Below are positions 55,754-64,000 of a DNA stretch of 64,000 bases, in pieces; position 1 is the first letter of the stretch; every line of letters begins with the position of its first letter. The DNA is from Paraburkholderia phenoliruptrix. Lineage in GTDB: Bacteria; Pseudomonadota; Gammaproteobacteria; Burkholderiales; Burkholderiaceae. The stretch covers positions 248,001 through 312,000 of the forward strand of contig NZ_JAEUAV010000001.1 in the NCBI RefSeq assembly GCF_019511605.1, given 5' to 3'. Made by a program: the position numbers and the translations under genes. The notes beneath the pieces were generated by a model that made no database searches, was not told the origin of the DNA, and saw only the letters and a program-made list of their open reading frames with translations.

Positions 55754-55774
55754 AAAAGGCGCCCGAAGGCGCCT
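55754..55774 (-). terminator. Rho-independent terminator of the small membrane protein gene
   Basis: Seven-base arms AGGCGCC and GGCGCCT flank a CGAA loop (TTCG on the minus strand). On the minus strand the stem is followed by TTTTC. It lies 27 bp after the stop of the gene at 55801-56280. Confidence 0.8.
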
Positions 55775-55800
55775 ACGGACAGCCTGCCATGCACGACAGG

Positions 55801-56280
55801 TCATGTTTCGTCGCTCTCGACGCCCGCGCACACCAGGCACACAAACGCCGTCGCCTTCAGCAAGCATTCCACCGAGGTGAGTGCAAAGCCGAGCGGAAAC
55901 AGCCGGTATTCGGCCGGCAAAGCGAACGCCATCGCAATCAGACCGATAGTGCAAAGCAATCCGTAGGCGATGCGCGCGACGCGGTGGCCCGCGAGCACGA
56001 AACCCACCAGCGCGAGCCACAGCAGCTTCGCGGTGACCAGGGCGAGCGCGTCGCGCGCGGAGGTGCTGATCCACAGCTCGAACGGCAGTTCCAGCACCGA
56101 CCACACTCCGGTTGCAATCACGACGCGGCGCGTCCAGCGTCCAGGCACCGGCGATTTCGCGACCTCGGCAGCCGAAGCACGCGACAGGCCGCTGCCGGTT
56201 GCATAGGAAATGTCCGCGCCGTGCACGGGCCGCCAGTCACGGCGATTGATGTCGCGAGGCGATTCGTCCAGGTATCGCAT
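55801..56280 (-). CDS. Small four-helix membrane protein, unknown function
   Basis: A 159-residue protein with a polar N-terminal 50 residues and four predicted membrane helices (about VVIATGVWSVLELPF, LVTAKLLWLALVGFVL, AYGLLCTIGLIAMAFAL and FALTSVECLLKATAFVCLVC). No family is recognised. GGAG lies 8 nt before the ATG. It is divergent from the FdhF-like/cydAB operon and has its own terminator. Confidence 0.7.
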   Translation of the reverse strand: MRYLDESPRDINRRDWRPVHGADISYATGSGLSRASAAEVAKSPVPGRWTRRVVIATGVWSVLELPFELWISTSARDALALVTAKLLWLALVGFVLAGHRVARIAYGLLCTIGLIAMAFALPAEYRLFPLGFALTSVECLLKATAFVCLVCAGVESDET

Positions 56281-56584
56281 GAGGAGTGCTCCAGTGATAG
56301 CAGGGTTGGCGCGCGGCGGCATGCGCAACGCGGTGCCGCTGCGCCCGCTTCGCACGGGCCTCGCCGCATGAAAACGATTATTGGCCGGACGCCAGCGCCG
56401 GTCTTTTCAGAAAGCCTTCGGGCTTTCGCAAACGCACGGCATGCACGGCGCATGCGTTGGGCACGGCCGCGCCCTGCTGCATGCAGCGTGCGAATTTGCA
56501 ACGGGCGGGCAATTGCAAAAACGCTGCGCGTGAGCGTCACGCATTCTTGTGCGCATGTTCCCAACGAAACGCCAGGAAACGCTC
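56281..56584. other. Divergent promoter region with a UUCG-capped hairpin
   Basis: These 304 bp separate the small membrane protein from the FdhF-like gene. A GAAAGCC-TTCG-GGCTTTC hairpin is at 56410-56427, without a T run on either strand. No FNR-like box was found, although the genes downstream are ones usually tied to low oxygen. Confidence 0.4.
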
Positions 56585-58933
56585 ATGGCCAAAAAGACAA
56601 TCCGCATCTACAGCGACCCCGCCGGCGGCTGGGGCGCGCTGAAGGCAACCGGCGAGGCGCTCGCGCTGCAAGGCGTGGCCGTGTCCGGCACAAAGACGCT
56701 GCTGCACATGAACCAGCCGGAAGGCTTCGACTGCCCCGGTTGCGCGTGGCCCGACCCGAAGCACACGTCGTCGTTCGAGTTCTGTGAGAACGGCGCGAAG
56801 GCCGTGGCGTGGGAGGCCACCGTCAATCGCTGCACGCCTGAATTCTTTGCGCAGCATAGCGTCTCCGAGCTAGCCGCCTGGGACGACTACGACCTCGAAA
56901 TGGCCGGTCGCCTCACCCATCCAATGGTTTACGACGCGGCATCCGATCGCTATGTGCCAATCGGCTGGGACGATGCATTCGCGTTGATAGCAACGCATCT
57001 GAACGCTCTGGAGAGTCCGGACCAGGCGGACTTCTACACGTCGGGGCGCGCGTCGAACGAAGCGGCGTTTCTCTACCAGATTTTCGTGCGCGAATTCGGC
57101 ACCAACAACTTCCCTGACTGCTCGAACATGTGCCACGAGGCGACGAGCGTCGGCCTGCCCGAATCCATTGGGGTCGGCAAAGGCACGGTGCTGCTCGAAG
57201 ACTTCGCGCAAGCCGACGCGATCTTCATCTTCGGCCAGAACCCCGGCACGAATAGCCCCCGCATGATGAGCGATCTGCATAGCGCCTCGCGGCGCGGCGC
57301 GAGCATCGTCTCGTTCAACCCGTTTCGCGAGCGGGCACTGGAGCGCTTTGCAGCGCCGCAGGACCCCGTGGAGATGGCCACGCTCGGCTCCACGAAGATC
57401 AGTTCGTTTCTCTACCAGGTTCGCGTGGGCGGCGACGCCGCCGTGCTCAAGGGCATGATGAAAGCCGTGATGGAAGCGGACGACGCCGCCCTCGCCGCGA
57501 ACCGGCCGCGCGTACTCGATACCGCGTTCATCGAGGACCATACGCACGGCATTGAAGCGCTGTTCGCCGATTTGCGCGCGACCAGTTGGGACGCGATCGT
57601 GCGGCAAAGCGGACTGGCGCGCGCGGACATCGAAAACGCGGCGAAACTCTACATGCAGGCAAACAACGCGATCCTCGTGTACGGCATGGGGCTCACGCAG
57701 CATCGCCGCGGCACGGAAACGGTGCAGCAGGTCGCCAATCTCGCGCTGTTGCGCGGCAATATCGGTCGGCCCGGCGCAGGCGTGTGCCCGGTGCGCGGCC
57801 ATTCGAACGTGCAGGGCAACAGAACCGTCGGCATTACGGAGAAGCCCTCGCCTGCGCTGATCGACGGCATCGAGCGGGCCTTCGGTTTCCGGCCGCCGGC
57901 CACGCATGGCCACGACGTGATCGCCACGATCGAATCGATGATGCGCGGCGAGGCCAGGGTGTTTGTCGCGCTCGGCGGCAACTTTGCAGCGGCCGTGCCG
58001 GACTGGATTCGCGTGCAGGCGGCCATGCGCAAGCTCGATCTGACGGTTCATATCGCCACCAAGCTCAACCGCAGCCACCTCGTGCACGGCAAGAACGCGC
58101 TGATTCTGCCCTGCCTCGGCCGCACCGAAATCGACATTCAGGCGGACGGCCCGCAATCCATCACCGTGGAAGACTCCATGTCGATGGTGCACGCGTCGGC
58201 CGGGCGCAACGAGCCCGCGTCGCCGCATTTGCGCAGCGAACCGGCAATTGTCGCCGGCATCGCGCGCGCGACGCTCGGCAGCCGTTCACAGGTCGACTGG
58301 GAACATCTTGTCGCGAGCTACGACCGCATTCGCGACAAGATAGAAACCGTCTACCCGATCTTCGACGCGTACAACGAGCGCATTCGCGTGCCGGGAGGTT
58401 TTCATCTGGCTTCGAGCGCGCGCGAACGCGTGTGGGCAACGCCCACAGGCCGCGCGAATTTCATCGTGTTCGAGGGACTCGACGAAGATCCGCACGAACA
58501 CGATCCCGATGCACTGTGGCTCACCACGATGCGCAGCCACGATCAGTACAACACCACGCTGTATTCGCATTCGGACCGCTATCGCGGCGTGTTCGGCCAG
58601 CGCGACGTGGTCTTCATGAACGCGCGCGAATTGCACAAGCGCGGCCTGCAAGCGGGCGACCGGGTCGACATTCATACGCTCGCGAGCGACGGCATGGAAC
58701 GCGTGATTCGCAATTTCAAGGCCATCGAATTTTTGCTGCCTGACGGTTGCTGCGGCGCCTACTACCCGGAGGCTAACCCGCTCGTGCCGCTCTATGCGTT
58801 CGACCCGAAAAGCCGCACGCCTTCGTACAAGTCGGTCCCGGTGAAGATCGCACGCGCCGCGACGCCCGCGGCCGACACCCCTCGCAAGCCCGCCACTGCC
58901 GCCGCCACGGGAGCCCAACATGCATCTGAATGA
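56585..58933 (+). CDS. FdhF/YdeP-type molybdopterin oxidoreductase, operon with cydAB
   Basis: A 782-residue enzyme of the same subfamily as the gene at 1-2189. Cys50 and Cys53 in GFDCPGCAWPDP and Cys67 in FEFCENG are the probable Fe-S ligands. DCSNMCHEATSVGLPESIG and GRTEIDIQADGPQSITVEDSM (middle part only cited by its ends) are family blocks. AGGAAA lies 6 nt before the ATG. The 3' end overlaps cydA by 14 bp, so electrons from its unknown substrate may be meant for the quinol pool used by the bd oxidase (inference). Confidence 0.92.
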   Translation: MAKKTIRIYSDPAGGWGALKATGEALALQGVAVSGTKTLLHMNQPEGFDCPGCAWPDPKHTSSFEFCENGAKAVAWEATVNRCTPEFFAQHSVSELAAWDDYDLEMAGRLTHPMVYDAASDRYVPIGWDDAFALIATHLNALESPDQADFYTSGRASNEAAFLYQIFVREFGTNNFPDCSNMCHEATSVGLPESIGVGKGTVLLEDFAQADAIFIFGQNPGTNSPRMMSDLHSASRRGASIVSFNPFRERALERFAAPQDPVEMATLGSTKISSFLYQVRVGGDAAVLKGMMKAVMEADDAALAANRPRVLDTAFIEDHTHGIEALFADLRATSWDAIVRQSGLARADIENAAKLYMQANNAILVYGMGLTQHRRGTETVQQVANLALLRGNIGRPGAGVCPVRGHSNVQGNRTVGITEKPSPALIDGIERAFGFRPPATHGHDVIATIESMMRGEARVFVALGGNFAAAVPDWIRVQAAMRKLDLTVHIATKLNRSHLVHGKNALILPCLGRTEIDIQADGPQSITVEDSMSMVHASAGRNEPASPHLRSEPAIVAGIARATLGSRSQVDWEHLVASYDRIRDKIETVYPIFDAYNERIRVPGGFHLASSARERVWATPTGRANFIVFEGLDEDPHEHDPDALWLTTMRSHDQYNTTLYSHSDRYRGVFGQRDVVFMNARELHKRGLQAGDRVDIHTLASDGMERVIRNFKAIEFLLPDGCCGAYYPEANPLVPLYAFDPKSRTPSYKSVPVKIARAATPAADTPRKPATAAATGAQHASE

Positions 58934-60317
58934 CGTACTCGATCTGTCGCGCGCCCAGTTTGCGATGACGGCTATTTTCCATATCCTGTGGCCGATTCTC
59001 ACGATCAGCCTGTCGGCGTTTCTCGTGCTGATCGAAGTGCTGTGGCTGCGCAGCGGCAACGTCGTCTACTACCGGCACGCGCGCTTCTGGAGCAAGCTGC
59101 TGGTGCTGAACTTCGCGGTGGGAGTGGTCAGCGGCATTCCGATGGAGTTTCAGTTCGGCACCAACTGGGCCGGCTTTTCGCGCTATAGCGGCGAGTTCTT
59201 CGGCAACATTCTCGGCTTCGAAGGTGCGATGGCGTTCATGCTCGAAGCCGGCTTCATCGGCGTCATGCTGCTGGGGTGGGCTCGCGTGCCGCGCGGCGTG
59301 CACCTGTTCGCGACCTGCATGGTGGCGCTCGGCTCGAGCATCTCGGCGTTCTGGATCATGGTCGCCAATTCGTGGATGCAAACGCCCGCGGGCATCACCG
59401 TGCAAAACGGCAAGATCGTCGTGACCGACTACGCGGCGGCGATCTTCAACCCCGACATGGTGTGGGGCGTGACGCACATGTGGGTAGCGGCAATAGAAAC
59501 CGGCATGTTCGTGATCGCGGGTATCTCAGCGTGGAATATGCTCAAACGGCGCCATCCGGAATTTTTCGTGCGCTCGTTCAAAATCGCCTTACTGGTGCTC
59601 GTGTTTGTGACCCCGCTCCAGATCTGGCTCGGCGATTCGAGCGGCGGCAGCGTGTTTGCCACGCAGCCCGCGAAGGGCGCCGCCATCGAAGGGCACTGGA
59701 CCACCAACAAGCCGGGCACTGCCGCCTCGTGGTCGCTGCTCGCGTGGCCCAATCAGAAAGAGCAGCGCAACGACTGGTCGATCGAAGTACCCGGCATGCT
59801 GAGCATTCTCGCCACGCATACGCTGCACGGCGAGGTCAAGGGCCTGTCCGAGTTCAAGCCCGCGGACCAGCCGCCGATGCTGCCTCTGCTCTACTACTCG
59901 TTTCGCGTGATGGCCGGGATCGGCTTCGCGTTCATGTTGCTCGCGTTCTGGACGGCCTTCGTCTTGCGCAGGACGCGCGCGAACCTCGAGCGGCTCCTCG
60001 AACAACGCAAGCTTCTCATCGCCTGGGTGCTGTGTATTCCACTGCCTTATGTGGCGGTCGAAGCCGGCTGGATCGTGCGCGAAGTGGGTCGCCAGCCGTG
60101 GGTCGTGTATGGTCTGCTGCGCACTCAGGACGCGGTTTCGAGCGTGGCTGCTTCGTCCGTGACGTTCAGCATGGCAATGTTTTTCGCGTTCTACGTCGTG
60201 CTGCTGGGCACATTCTTCGTGCTCGCGCGCGCCTGGCTGCGCGCGGGGCCCGACCTTTCCCTCAATCCGCCCGCACCGGTCAAGGCCGAAGCGCAAGCGG
60301 CCGTCACCGAATATTGA
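58920..60317 (+). CDS. cydA: Cytochrome bd ubiquinol oxidase subunit I
   Basis: A 465-residue membrane oxidase subunit with about nine helices. The conserved GRQPWVVYG motif and an N-terminal His in AIFHILWP (haem ligand position) are visible. The Q loop is short, as in cyanide-insensitive (CIO-like) oxidases; Escherichia coli CydA has 522 residues. GGGAG lies 6 nt before the ATG. It overlaps the FdhF-like gene and is followed 24 bp later by cydB. Confidence 0.95.
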   Translation: MHLNDVLDLSRAQFAMTAIFHILWPILTISLSAFLVLIEVLWLRSGNVVYYRHARFWSKLLVLNFAVGVVSGIPMEFQFGTNWAGFSRYSGEFFGNILGFEGAMAFMLEAGFIGVMLLGWARVPRGVHLFATCMVALGSSISAFWIMVANSWMQTPAGITVQNGKIVVTDYAAAIFNPDMVWGVTHMWVAAIETGMFVIAGISAWNMLKRRHPEFFVRSFKIALLVLVFVTPLQIWLGDSSGGSVFATQPAKGAAIEGHWTTNKPGTAASWSLLAWPNQKEQRNDWSIEVPGMLSILATHTLHGEVKGLSEFKPADQPPMLPLLYYSFRVMAGIGFAFMLLAFWTAFVLRRTRANLERLLEQRKLLIAWVLCIPLPYVAVEAGWIVREVGRQPWVVYGLLRTQDAVSSVAASSVTFSMAMFFAFYVVLLGTFFVLARAWLRAGPDLSLNPPAPVKAEAQAAVTEY

Positions 60318-60341
60318 TCGTTCACGCTGCGAGGCAAGTTT

Positions 60342-61331
60342 ATGGACAGCTCTACACATGCAATGCTCGCTATCACCTGGTTCGGTCTGATCGGCCTGAT
60401 GCTGGCGTTTTACGTGATCACCGACGGCTTCGACCTCGGCATCGGCATACTCAGTCTGCTGCGCAAACGTCGCGAGGATCACGACATGATGGTGCAGACC
60501 ATCGGCCACGTCTGGGACGCCAACGAAACCTGGCTCGTCGTGCTGGGCGGCGCGTTGTTCGGCGCATTTCCGCTTGCCTATGCGCTGCTTTTGCAGGACC
60601 TGTACCTGCCGGTGATGCTGTTGATCGCAGGTCTGATCATGCGCGGCGCGGCGATCGAGTTCCGTCATAGCGTGTCGCACGGCCCGCTGTGGGACAAGGT
60701 GTTCGGCATCGGCAGTCTGGTTGCGGCCCTTGCGCAGGGCGTGATACTCGGCAAGCTCATTACCGGGCTCGCGCCGGGCGCCATGAGCGGCGTGTTCGTG
60801 GCCGTTTCCGCAATCGGCGTGGTAGCGGGCTATGCGCTGCTCGGCGCCACCTATCTCGCGAAAAAGACGGTAGGGTCGCTCGAGCAATGGTCGCGCAGGC
60901 TCGCCCTTCTCAGCGCTTTCATTACGGTCGCTGCGGCCGTGGTGCTGACTGCGGCGACATGGTTCATCAGCGAGGTCGGGCATGACCGCTGGACGCAACC
61001 GGGCGTGTTCCATTTGCTGAGCGCCCTCGGTGCGGCCGCGGCACTGGCGTTCGCCTTCATCATGGGCTCACTTTATCTGGGCAGCTCGAACGGGCCGTTT
61101 CGCGCTTCCGTCGCGCTCTTTCTGCTGTCGTTCGCCGGGCTCGCGGTGAGTCTCTTTCCGTATTTCGTGCCTGGCAAGCTCAAGGTTATCGAGGCCGCCT
61201 CCGATACGCCCACGCTCGTGTTCATGCTGATCGGCATCGGCCTGATCTTTCCGGTGATGATCGGCTATAACCTGTACCAGTACTATATTTTCCGCGGCAA
61301 AGTGGGAGCCGCGGCTCATCAGGAAGGGTGA
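60342..61331 (+). CDS. cydB: Cytochrome bd ubiquinol oxidase subunit II
   Basis: A 329-residue, eight-to-nine-helix subunit with GFDLGIGILSL, HVWDANETWLVVLGG and GAAIEFRHS, the usual CydB blocks. It pairs with CydA to reduce oxygen with quinol at low oxygen or when haem-copper oxidases are blocked. GAGG lies 7 nt before the ATG. No short cydX-like frame with a ribosome binding site was found after the stop, and no cydDC assembly genes are in the window. Confidence 0.95.
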   Translation: MDSSTHAMLAITWFGLIGLMLAFYVITDGFDLGIGILSLLRKRREDHDMMVQTIGHVWDANETWLVVLGGALFGAFPLAYALLLQDLYLPVMLLIAGLIMRGAAIEFRHSVSHGPLWDKVFGIGSLVAALAQGVILGKLITGLAPGAMSGVFVAVSAIGVVAGYALLGATYLAKKTVGSLEQWSRRLALLSAFITVAAAVVLTAATWFISEVGHDRWTQPGVFHLLSALGAAAALAFAFIMGSLYLGSSNGPFRASVALFLLSFAGLAVSLFPYFVPGKLKVIEAASDTPTLVFMLIGIGLIFPVMIGYNLYQYYIFRGKVGAAAHQEG

Positions 61332-61390
61332 GAAGAGCGGTGAAAAGCGCCGTGCGTGCGATGCGCGCGGCGCTGTCGTAGCGGCTTGAA

Positions 61391-61440
61391 GGTGTAGGCG
61401 GGTGCAGACGGGTGCGGGCGGGTGCGGGCGGCTGCAGGCA
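61391..61440. repeat. Five 10-bp G-rich tandem units
   Basis: Units of the form GGTGYRGGCG follow each other in exact 10-bp register over 50 bp, in the gap between cydB and the convergent DUF3331-type gene. Runs of GGG and the periodicity could allow G-rich structure in the RNA. Confidence 0.85.
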
Positions 61441-61481
61441 GATTCGCGCAGACGCATGCAGGTGCAGGCCCTCGGCTCAGA

Positions 61482-61895
61482 TCAGGCAGGCGCTGCCTCG
61501 TTCATCACCGAGCCCAGAATCATCGCGCCCGCGTTGAGCGGGGCCGGCCTGCAAGGCCTCGGCTTATAGATCGCGTCGCCGCGCTGAATGGCGCGGCCGC
61601 TCATCGCGCAGACGCCCGCGTTGCGGGCGCGGCTTGCGTGCCACGTCTGGTCGCCGTAAGAGCAATGCGTGGAATCCCGCCATATCACCGTGGCCGTCGT
61701 TCTGCTCGGCCGGTCGATCACCTGAATCTGCACGTCGGAGCGGTGGCTGAACCCGGTGAGCCGCGCGCCGCTGCGGCTGGCGCGTTGCGAAGGCGCTGCG
61801 ATTTCACCGACGCCTCGGCTTGCTCCGCCGGAGAGCGTGGACAACAGCCCAAGCGTCTGTTGCCACGGATCGTTGCCACCCGCTTTCGTCAGCAT
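61482..61895 (-). CDS. DUF3331-type protein
   Basis: A 137-residue basic protein. TATVIWRDSTHCSYGDQTW and AGVCAMSGRAIQRGDAIYKPR hold paired Cys and His, like a small zinc-binding fold, and match my memory of DUF3331 proteins confined to Burkholderia relatives. Function is unknown. GGAG lies 7 nt before the ATG. Confidence 0.75.
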   Translation of the reverse strand: MLTKAGGNDPWQQTLGLLSTLSGGASRGVGEIAAPSQRASRSGARLTGFSHRSDVQIQVIDRPSRTTATVIWRDSTHCSYGDQTWHASRARNAGVCAMSGRAIQRGDAIYKPRPCRPAPLNAGAMILGSVMNEAAPA

Positions 61896-62004
61896 TGTTT
61901 CGCTCCCTTTATACCGATGAGTCCGTTAATCGTCACGATGCAGAGATACGTTGCATCGCAGTGCAGCGCCCGCGCTTGCGCGAACGCGTTGCCGGCAAAT
62001 GCGC

Positions 62005-62961
62005 TCACTGACCGGCGTTGGCTTTCATCTTCCAGCAATGCGGCGTTTGCCCGACGAAGCGCTTGAATACCGTCGTGAAGTGCGCCTGTGAGCGAAAGCC
62101 GCAGCTGAGCGCAACGTCGAACACGTTGTGCTTCGATTCGCGCAGGAGCTGCTGCGCATGCTCGATCCGGCGGCGCAACAAATATTCATGCGGACGCATG
62201 CCGGTCGCGCGACGGAACTGCGACGCGAAGTGCATGCGCGTGAGTCCGGTGCTGTTGGCAATGTCCTCGAGCCCGATCGATTCGGCAAGATGTGCCTCGA
62301 CGAATTCGAGTGCGCGGCTAAGCCGCCATGGCGGCAGCGGACTTGCCTCGCGACGCTGCCGTTGCGGCAGCGAGAAATGCCGCGCGATCACGCGCGACAC
62401 GATGGCGAGGCTCACTCCGTCCGTGAACACCTTGCCGAGTGCGGCGTCGTCGGACTGTGAAACGGCGAGCGCCTGCGCGAGGCGCTCGAGCGCGGGATCG
62501 CACACGATGCCTGGCGCGTCGAGGCGGATCTCGCCGCCATGCGGCCGGCCGAAGGTGTCCTCGAAACATTCGCTCAGCACCTGCTGCGAGACGAACAGGT
62601 GCAATACATCGCCGGGCGCCTCGAAGGTCGCGCTGCACGGCACTTCTGGAGCGGTGATCTGCACGGCGCCCGCGGTCACTCTGCCGCGTACGAGCGTGCG
62701 GCCGGCATGAACGAACTGGAGCGACGTGCCTTTGAGGTTCATCGCAATGCAGTGGTGCGTGGTGCTTCCCGGGTTGGCGACCTCGGAGGGCTGCACGTCG
62801 TGACGGGTCCAGCGCGACACCAGTATGCCGCCCGGCTCTTGCGCGTTGAGCGCGTCTTCGCGAGGGCAGCGCCACTGGTGCTCGACACCTATCCGGCTCA
62901 GCTGGCTCCTCCTTGCGAATGCAACCGTGGGTTCAGGATACGACGTCGACGAACTGGTCAT
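62005..62961 (-). CDS. AraC-family transcriptional regulator
   Basis: A 318-residue regulator. The N-terminal 200 residues look like the AraC-binding-like domain. The C-terminal pair of HTH motifs is clear: ESIGLEDIANSTGLTRMHFASQFR and HNVFDVALSCGFRSQAHFTTVF. The ligand and targets cannot be told. It lies in the same direction as the DUF3331-type gene, 109 bp upstream of it. Confidence 0.9.
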   Translation of the reverse strand: MTSSSTSYPEPTVAFARRSQLSRIGVEHQWRCPREDALNAQEPGGILVSRWTRHDVQPSEVANPGSTTHHCIAMNLKGTSLQFVHAGRTLVRGRVTAGAVQITAPEVPCSATFEAPGDVLHLFVSQQVLSECFEDTFGRPHGGEIRLDAPGIVCDPALERLAQALAVSQSDDAALGKVFTDGVSLAIVSRVIARHFSLPQRQRREASPLPPWRLSRALEFVEAHLAESIGLEDIANSTGLTRMHFASQFRRATGMRPHEYLLRRRIEHAQQLLRESKHNVFDVALSCGFRSQAHFTTVFKRFVGQTPHCWKMKANAGQ

Positions 62962-63489
62962 GATCTGGTCATCCGGTTAGTTGGGACACAGTGCCGGAGC
63001 ACGATGGCGCTGCGTTGACGAGAAGGTATCGCGCGGCAAGTCGTGCAGCCAGCCCTACTTAGGTGTGGTCTCAATGACCTATGGTTGAGGCGTCCTATTC
63101 GCAGGTTTAGCCATGCCGCGAAGCGCGCTGGGGTGCTCAGCGCAGCCCCGGCGGCGCAGGCCCCGTCTTGCGCGCGATGATTGGTCACGACCCGGCCAGC
63201 CGCGACTCCGTGCGCAAACCGGCGGACCGCTCATACCTTCGTATGAGTCGGCAAGCCGCGTGGTGCGACCGCAGTGCCGGCAAGCAGCGCATTAGCGGCG
63301 CTGGGGCTTTGGCGGTATTCGCGGCGTCAGCGGCGTTAGCGGCTTTAGCGGCCTTAACGGCTTTAGCGGCTTTAGCGGTTTTAGCGGTTTTAGCGGCCTT
63401 AACGGCTTTAGCGGAACTCGCGACACTGACGACATTACGGCATTAACGGGACGAACGGCGCTAGCTCGATCCGTCCGTCACACGCATCG
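62962..63489. other. Intergenic region carrying a 9-bp minisatellite
   Basis: Over 500 bp between the AraC gene and the FixJ-like gene. An open frame from 63168 reads mostly Ala-Ala-Leu in the repeat part and lacks coding signs, so I do not call it a gene. No other feature than the repeat array was found. Confidence 0.45.
63312..63437. repeat. 9-bp tandem repeat (GCGGCTTTA unit), about 14 copies
   Basis: Units GCGGCTTTA with small changes (GCGGTTTTA, ACGGCTTTA, GCGGCCTTA) run in exact 9-bp register from 63312 to about 63437. The array is less uniform than the one at 8097-8240 and so is older or under less selection. Confidence 0.9.
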
Positions 63490-64000
63490 TCAGGCGTCGG
63501 ACCTGCGCGCCGCCGCTTCGGTACGTCGCGGCAGATCGAGCCCGAGCGTCTCCGCTTTGCGCACGAAATCGGCAAGCGAGCGCGCGCCCATCTTGCGCAT
63601 GGCCTGGCCGCGGTGAATCTTCACCGTGATCTCGCTCAGGTTCAGCTCGCCCGCAATCTGCTTGTTCATCAGTCCAGCGGCGACGAAGGCCATGACCTCG
63701 CGCTCGCGCGGCGTCAGCGACTCGTAGCAACGGCGCAGGTCGGCGACGGAGCGGCTCGCCGCGCGACGCTGCGCGTCGCTCGCCAACGCCTGCTCGACGG
63801 CGTCCAGCATGTCCTGATCGCGAAACGGCTTGGCGAGAAAGTCGGTGGCGCCCGCCTTCATCGCCTTCACTGTCATCGCGATGTCGCCGTGTCCGGTCAT
63901 GAAGACGATGGGCAGGCCGAGTTGGCTCGCCGTTATCTGCTCCTGCACCGCGAGCCCGCTCTGCCCTTTCAGACGCACGTCGAGAATCAGGCAGCTCGGC
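63490..64000 (-). CDS. FixJ-type response regulator, N-terminus cut by window
   Basis: The visible 169 codons hold the second half of a receiver (CLILDVRLKGQSG with the phospho-Asp, MTGHGD and Lys in LAKPF) and a LuxR-type HTH (LTPREREVMAFVAAGLMNKQIAGELNLSEITVKIHR, cited by its ends). FixJ/TodT relatives act with PAS-containing kinases in oxygen or aromatic sensing. The kinase gene would lie beyond the right edge. ATG at 63978 is internal and not the start. Confidence 0.88.
   Translation of the reverse strand, partial: PSCLILDVRLKGQSGLAVQEQITASQLGLPIVFMTGHGDIAMTVKAMKAGATDFLAKPFRDQDMLDAVEQALASDAQRRAASRSVADLRRCYESLTPREREVMAFVAAGLMNKQIAGELNLSEITVKIHRGQAMRKMGARSLADFVRKAETLGLDLPRRTEAAARRSDA

Noticed and set aside
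61332..61481. cydX-type small subunit after cydB
   Set aside because: No short hydrophobic frame with a start and ribosome site was found there.
63168..63446. Ala/Leu-rich protein encoded across the 9-bp array
   Set aside because: No ribosome binding site, and the sequence outside the repeat is not protein-like; the frame is open because the unit length is a multiple of 3.

Overview
The window is high-GC, gene-dense DNA of a Burkholderiales bacterium. Paraburkholderia or Caballeronia is the best guess, inferred from an iac auxin-catabolism cluster next to catBCA, a DUF3331-type protein and many two-component genes. No rRNA, tRNA, CRISPR array, insertion sequence or phage gene was seen. Both ends cut a gene: an FdhF/YdeP-type molybdopterin oxidoreductase on the left and a FixJ-type response regulator on the right.

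Left part (1-33 kb) is mostly stress response, signalling and chemotaxis. After the truncated oxidoreductase, a methyltransferase and an acyltransferase comes a leftward stress block. It holds a BON-domain protein, a protein ending in a (Ser-Val-Glu)n tail made by a 9-bp minisatellite, a universal stress protein and an FtsH paralogue. Two FNR/ANR-like palindromes lie in front of this block. Next is a red-light module: heme oxygenase plus PAS kinase, convergent with bacteriophytochrome plus a CheY-like regulator. An MFS pump, two neighbouring proteins built from the same repeated domain, an NtrC-type two-component pair, two chemoreceptors, one decayed chemoreceptor and an EAL-HDOD protein follow. 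The part ends with an HTH/pseudo-receiver/GAF regulator and a tightly overlapped KdpD-like/hydrolase/MipA operon.

Central part (33-51.4 kb) is a catabolic island. catBCA (catechol to the enol-lactone stage of the beta-ketoadipate pathway) lies back to back with an indole-3-acetate (iac) cluster. That cluster contains two MHS-type transporters, two IacA-like flavin monooxygenases, an EthD-like protein, two LysR regulators, the reductase iacF, and the run iacC-iacD-tautomerase-iacA-iacB-iacI-iacH-iacE-iacG. Published iac pathways end in catechol, so the adjacent cat genes would carry the product onward. An ATTTGAY core recurs in the catB, iacF and iacC promoter regions and ahead of both transporters, suggesting shared control.

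Right part (51.4-64 kb) holds a DegP/DegQ-like periplasmic protease, a hybrid PAS kinase with a single-domain receiver, a small membrane protein, and an operon joining a second FdhF/YdeP-type oxidoreductase to cytochrome bd oxidase (cydAB). A DUF3331 protein, an AraC regulator and the cut FixJ-like regulator close the window. Several short tandem arrays (9, 10 and 13 bp units) lie in or between genes.
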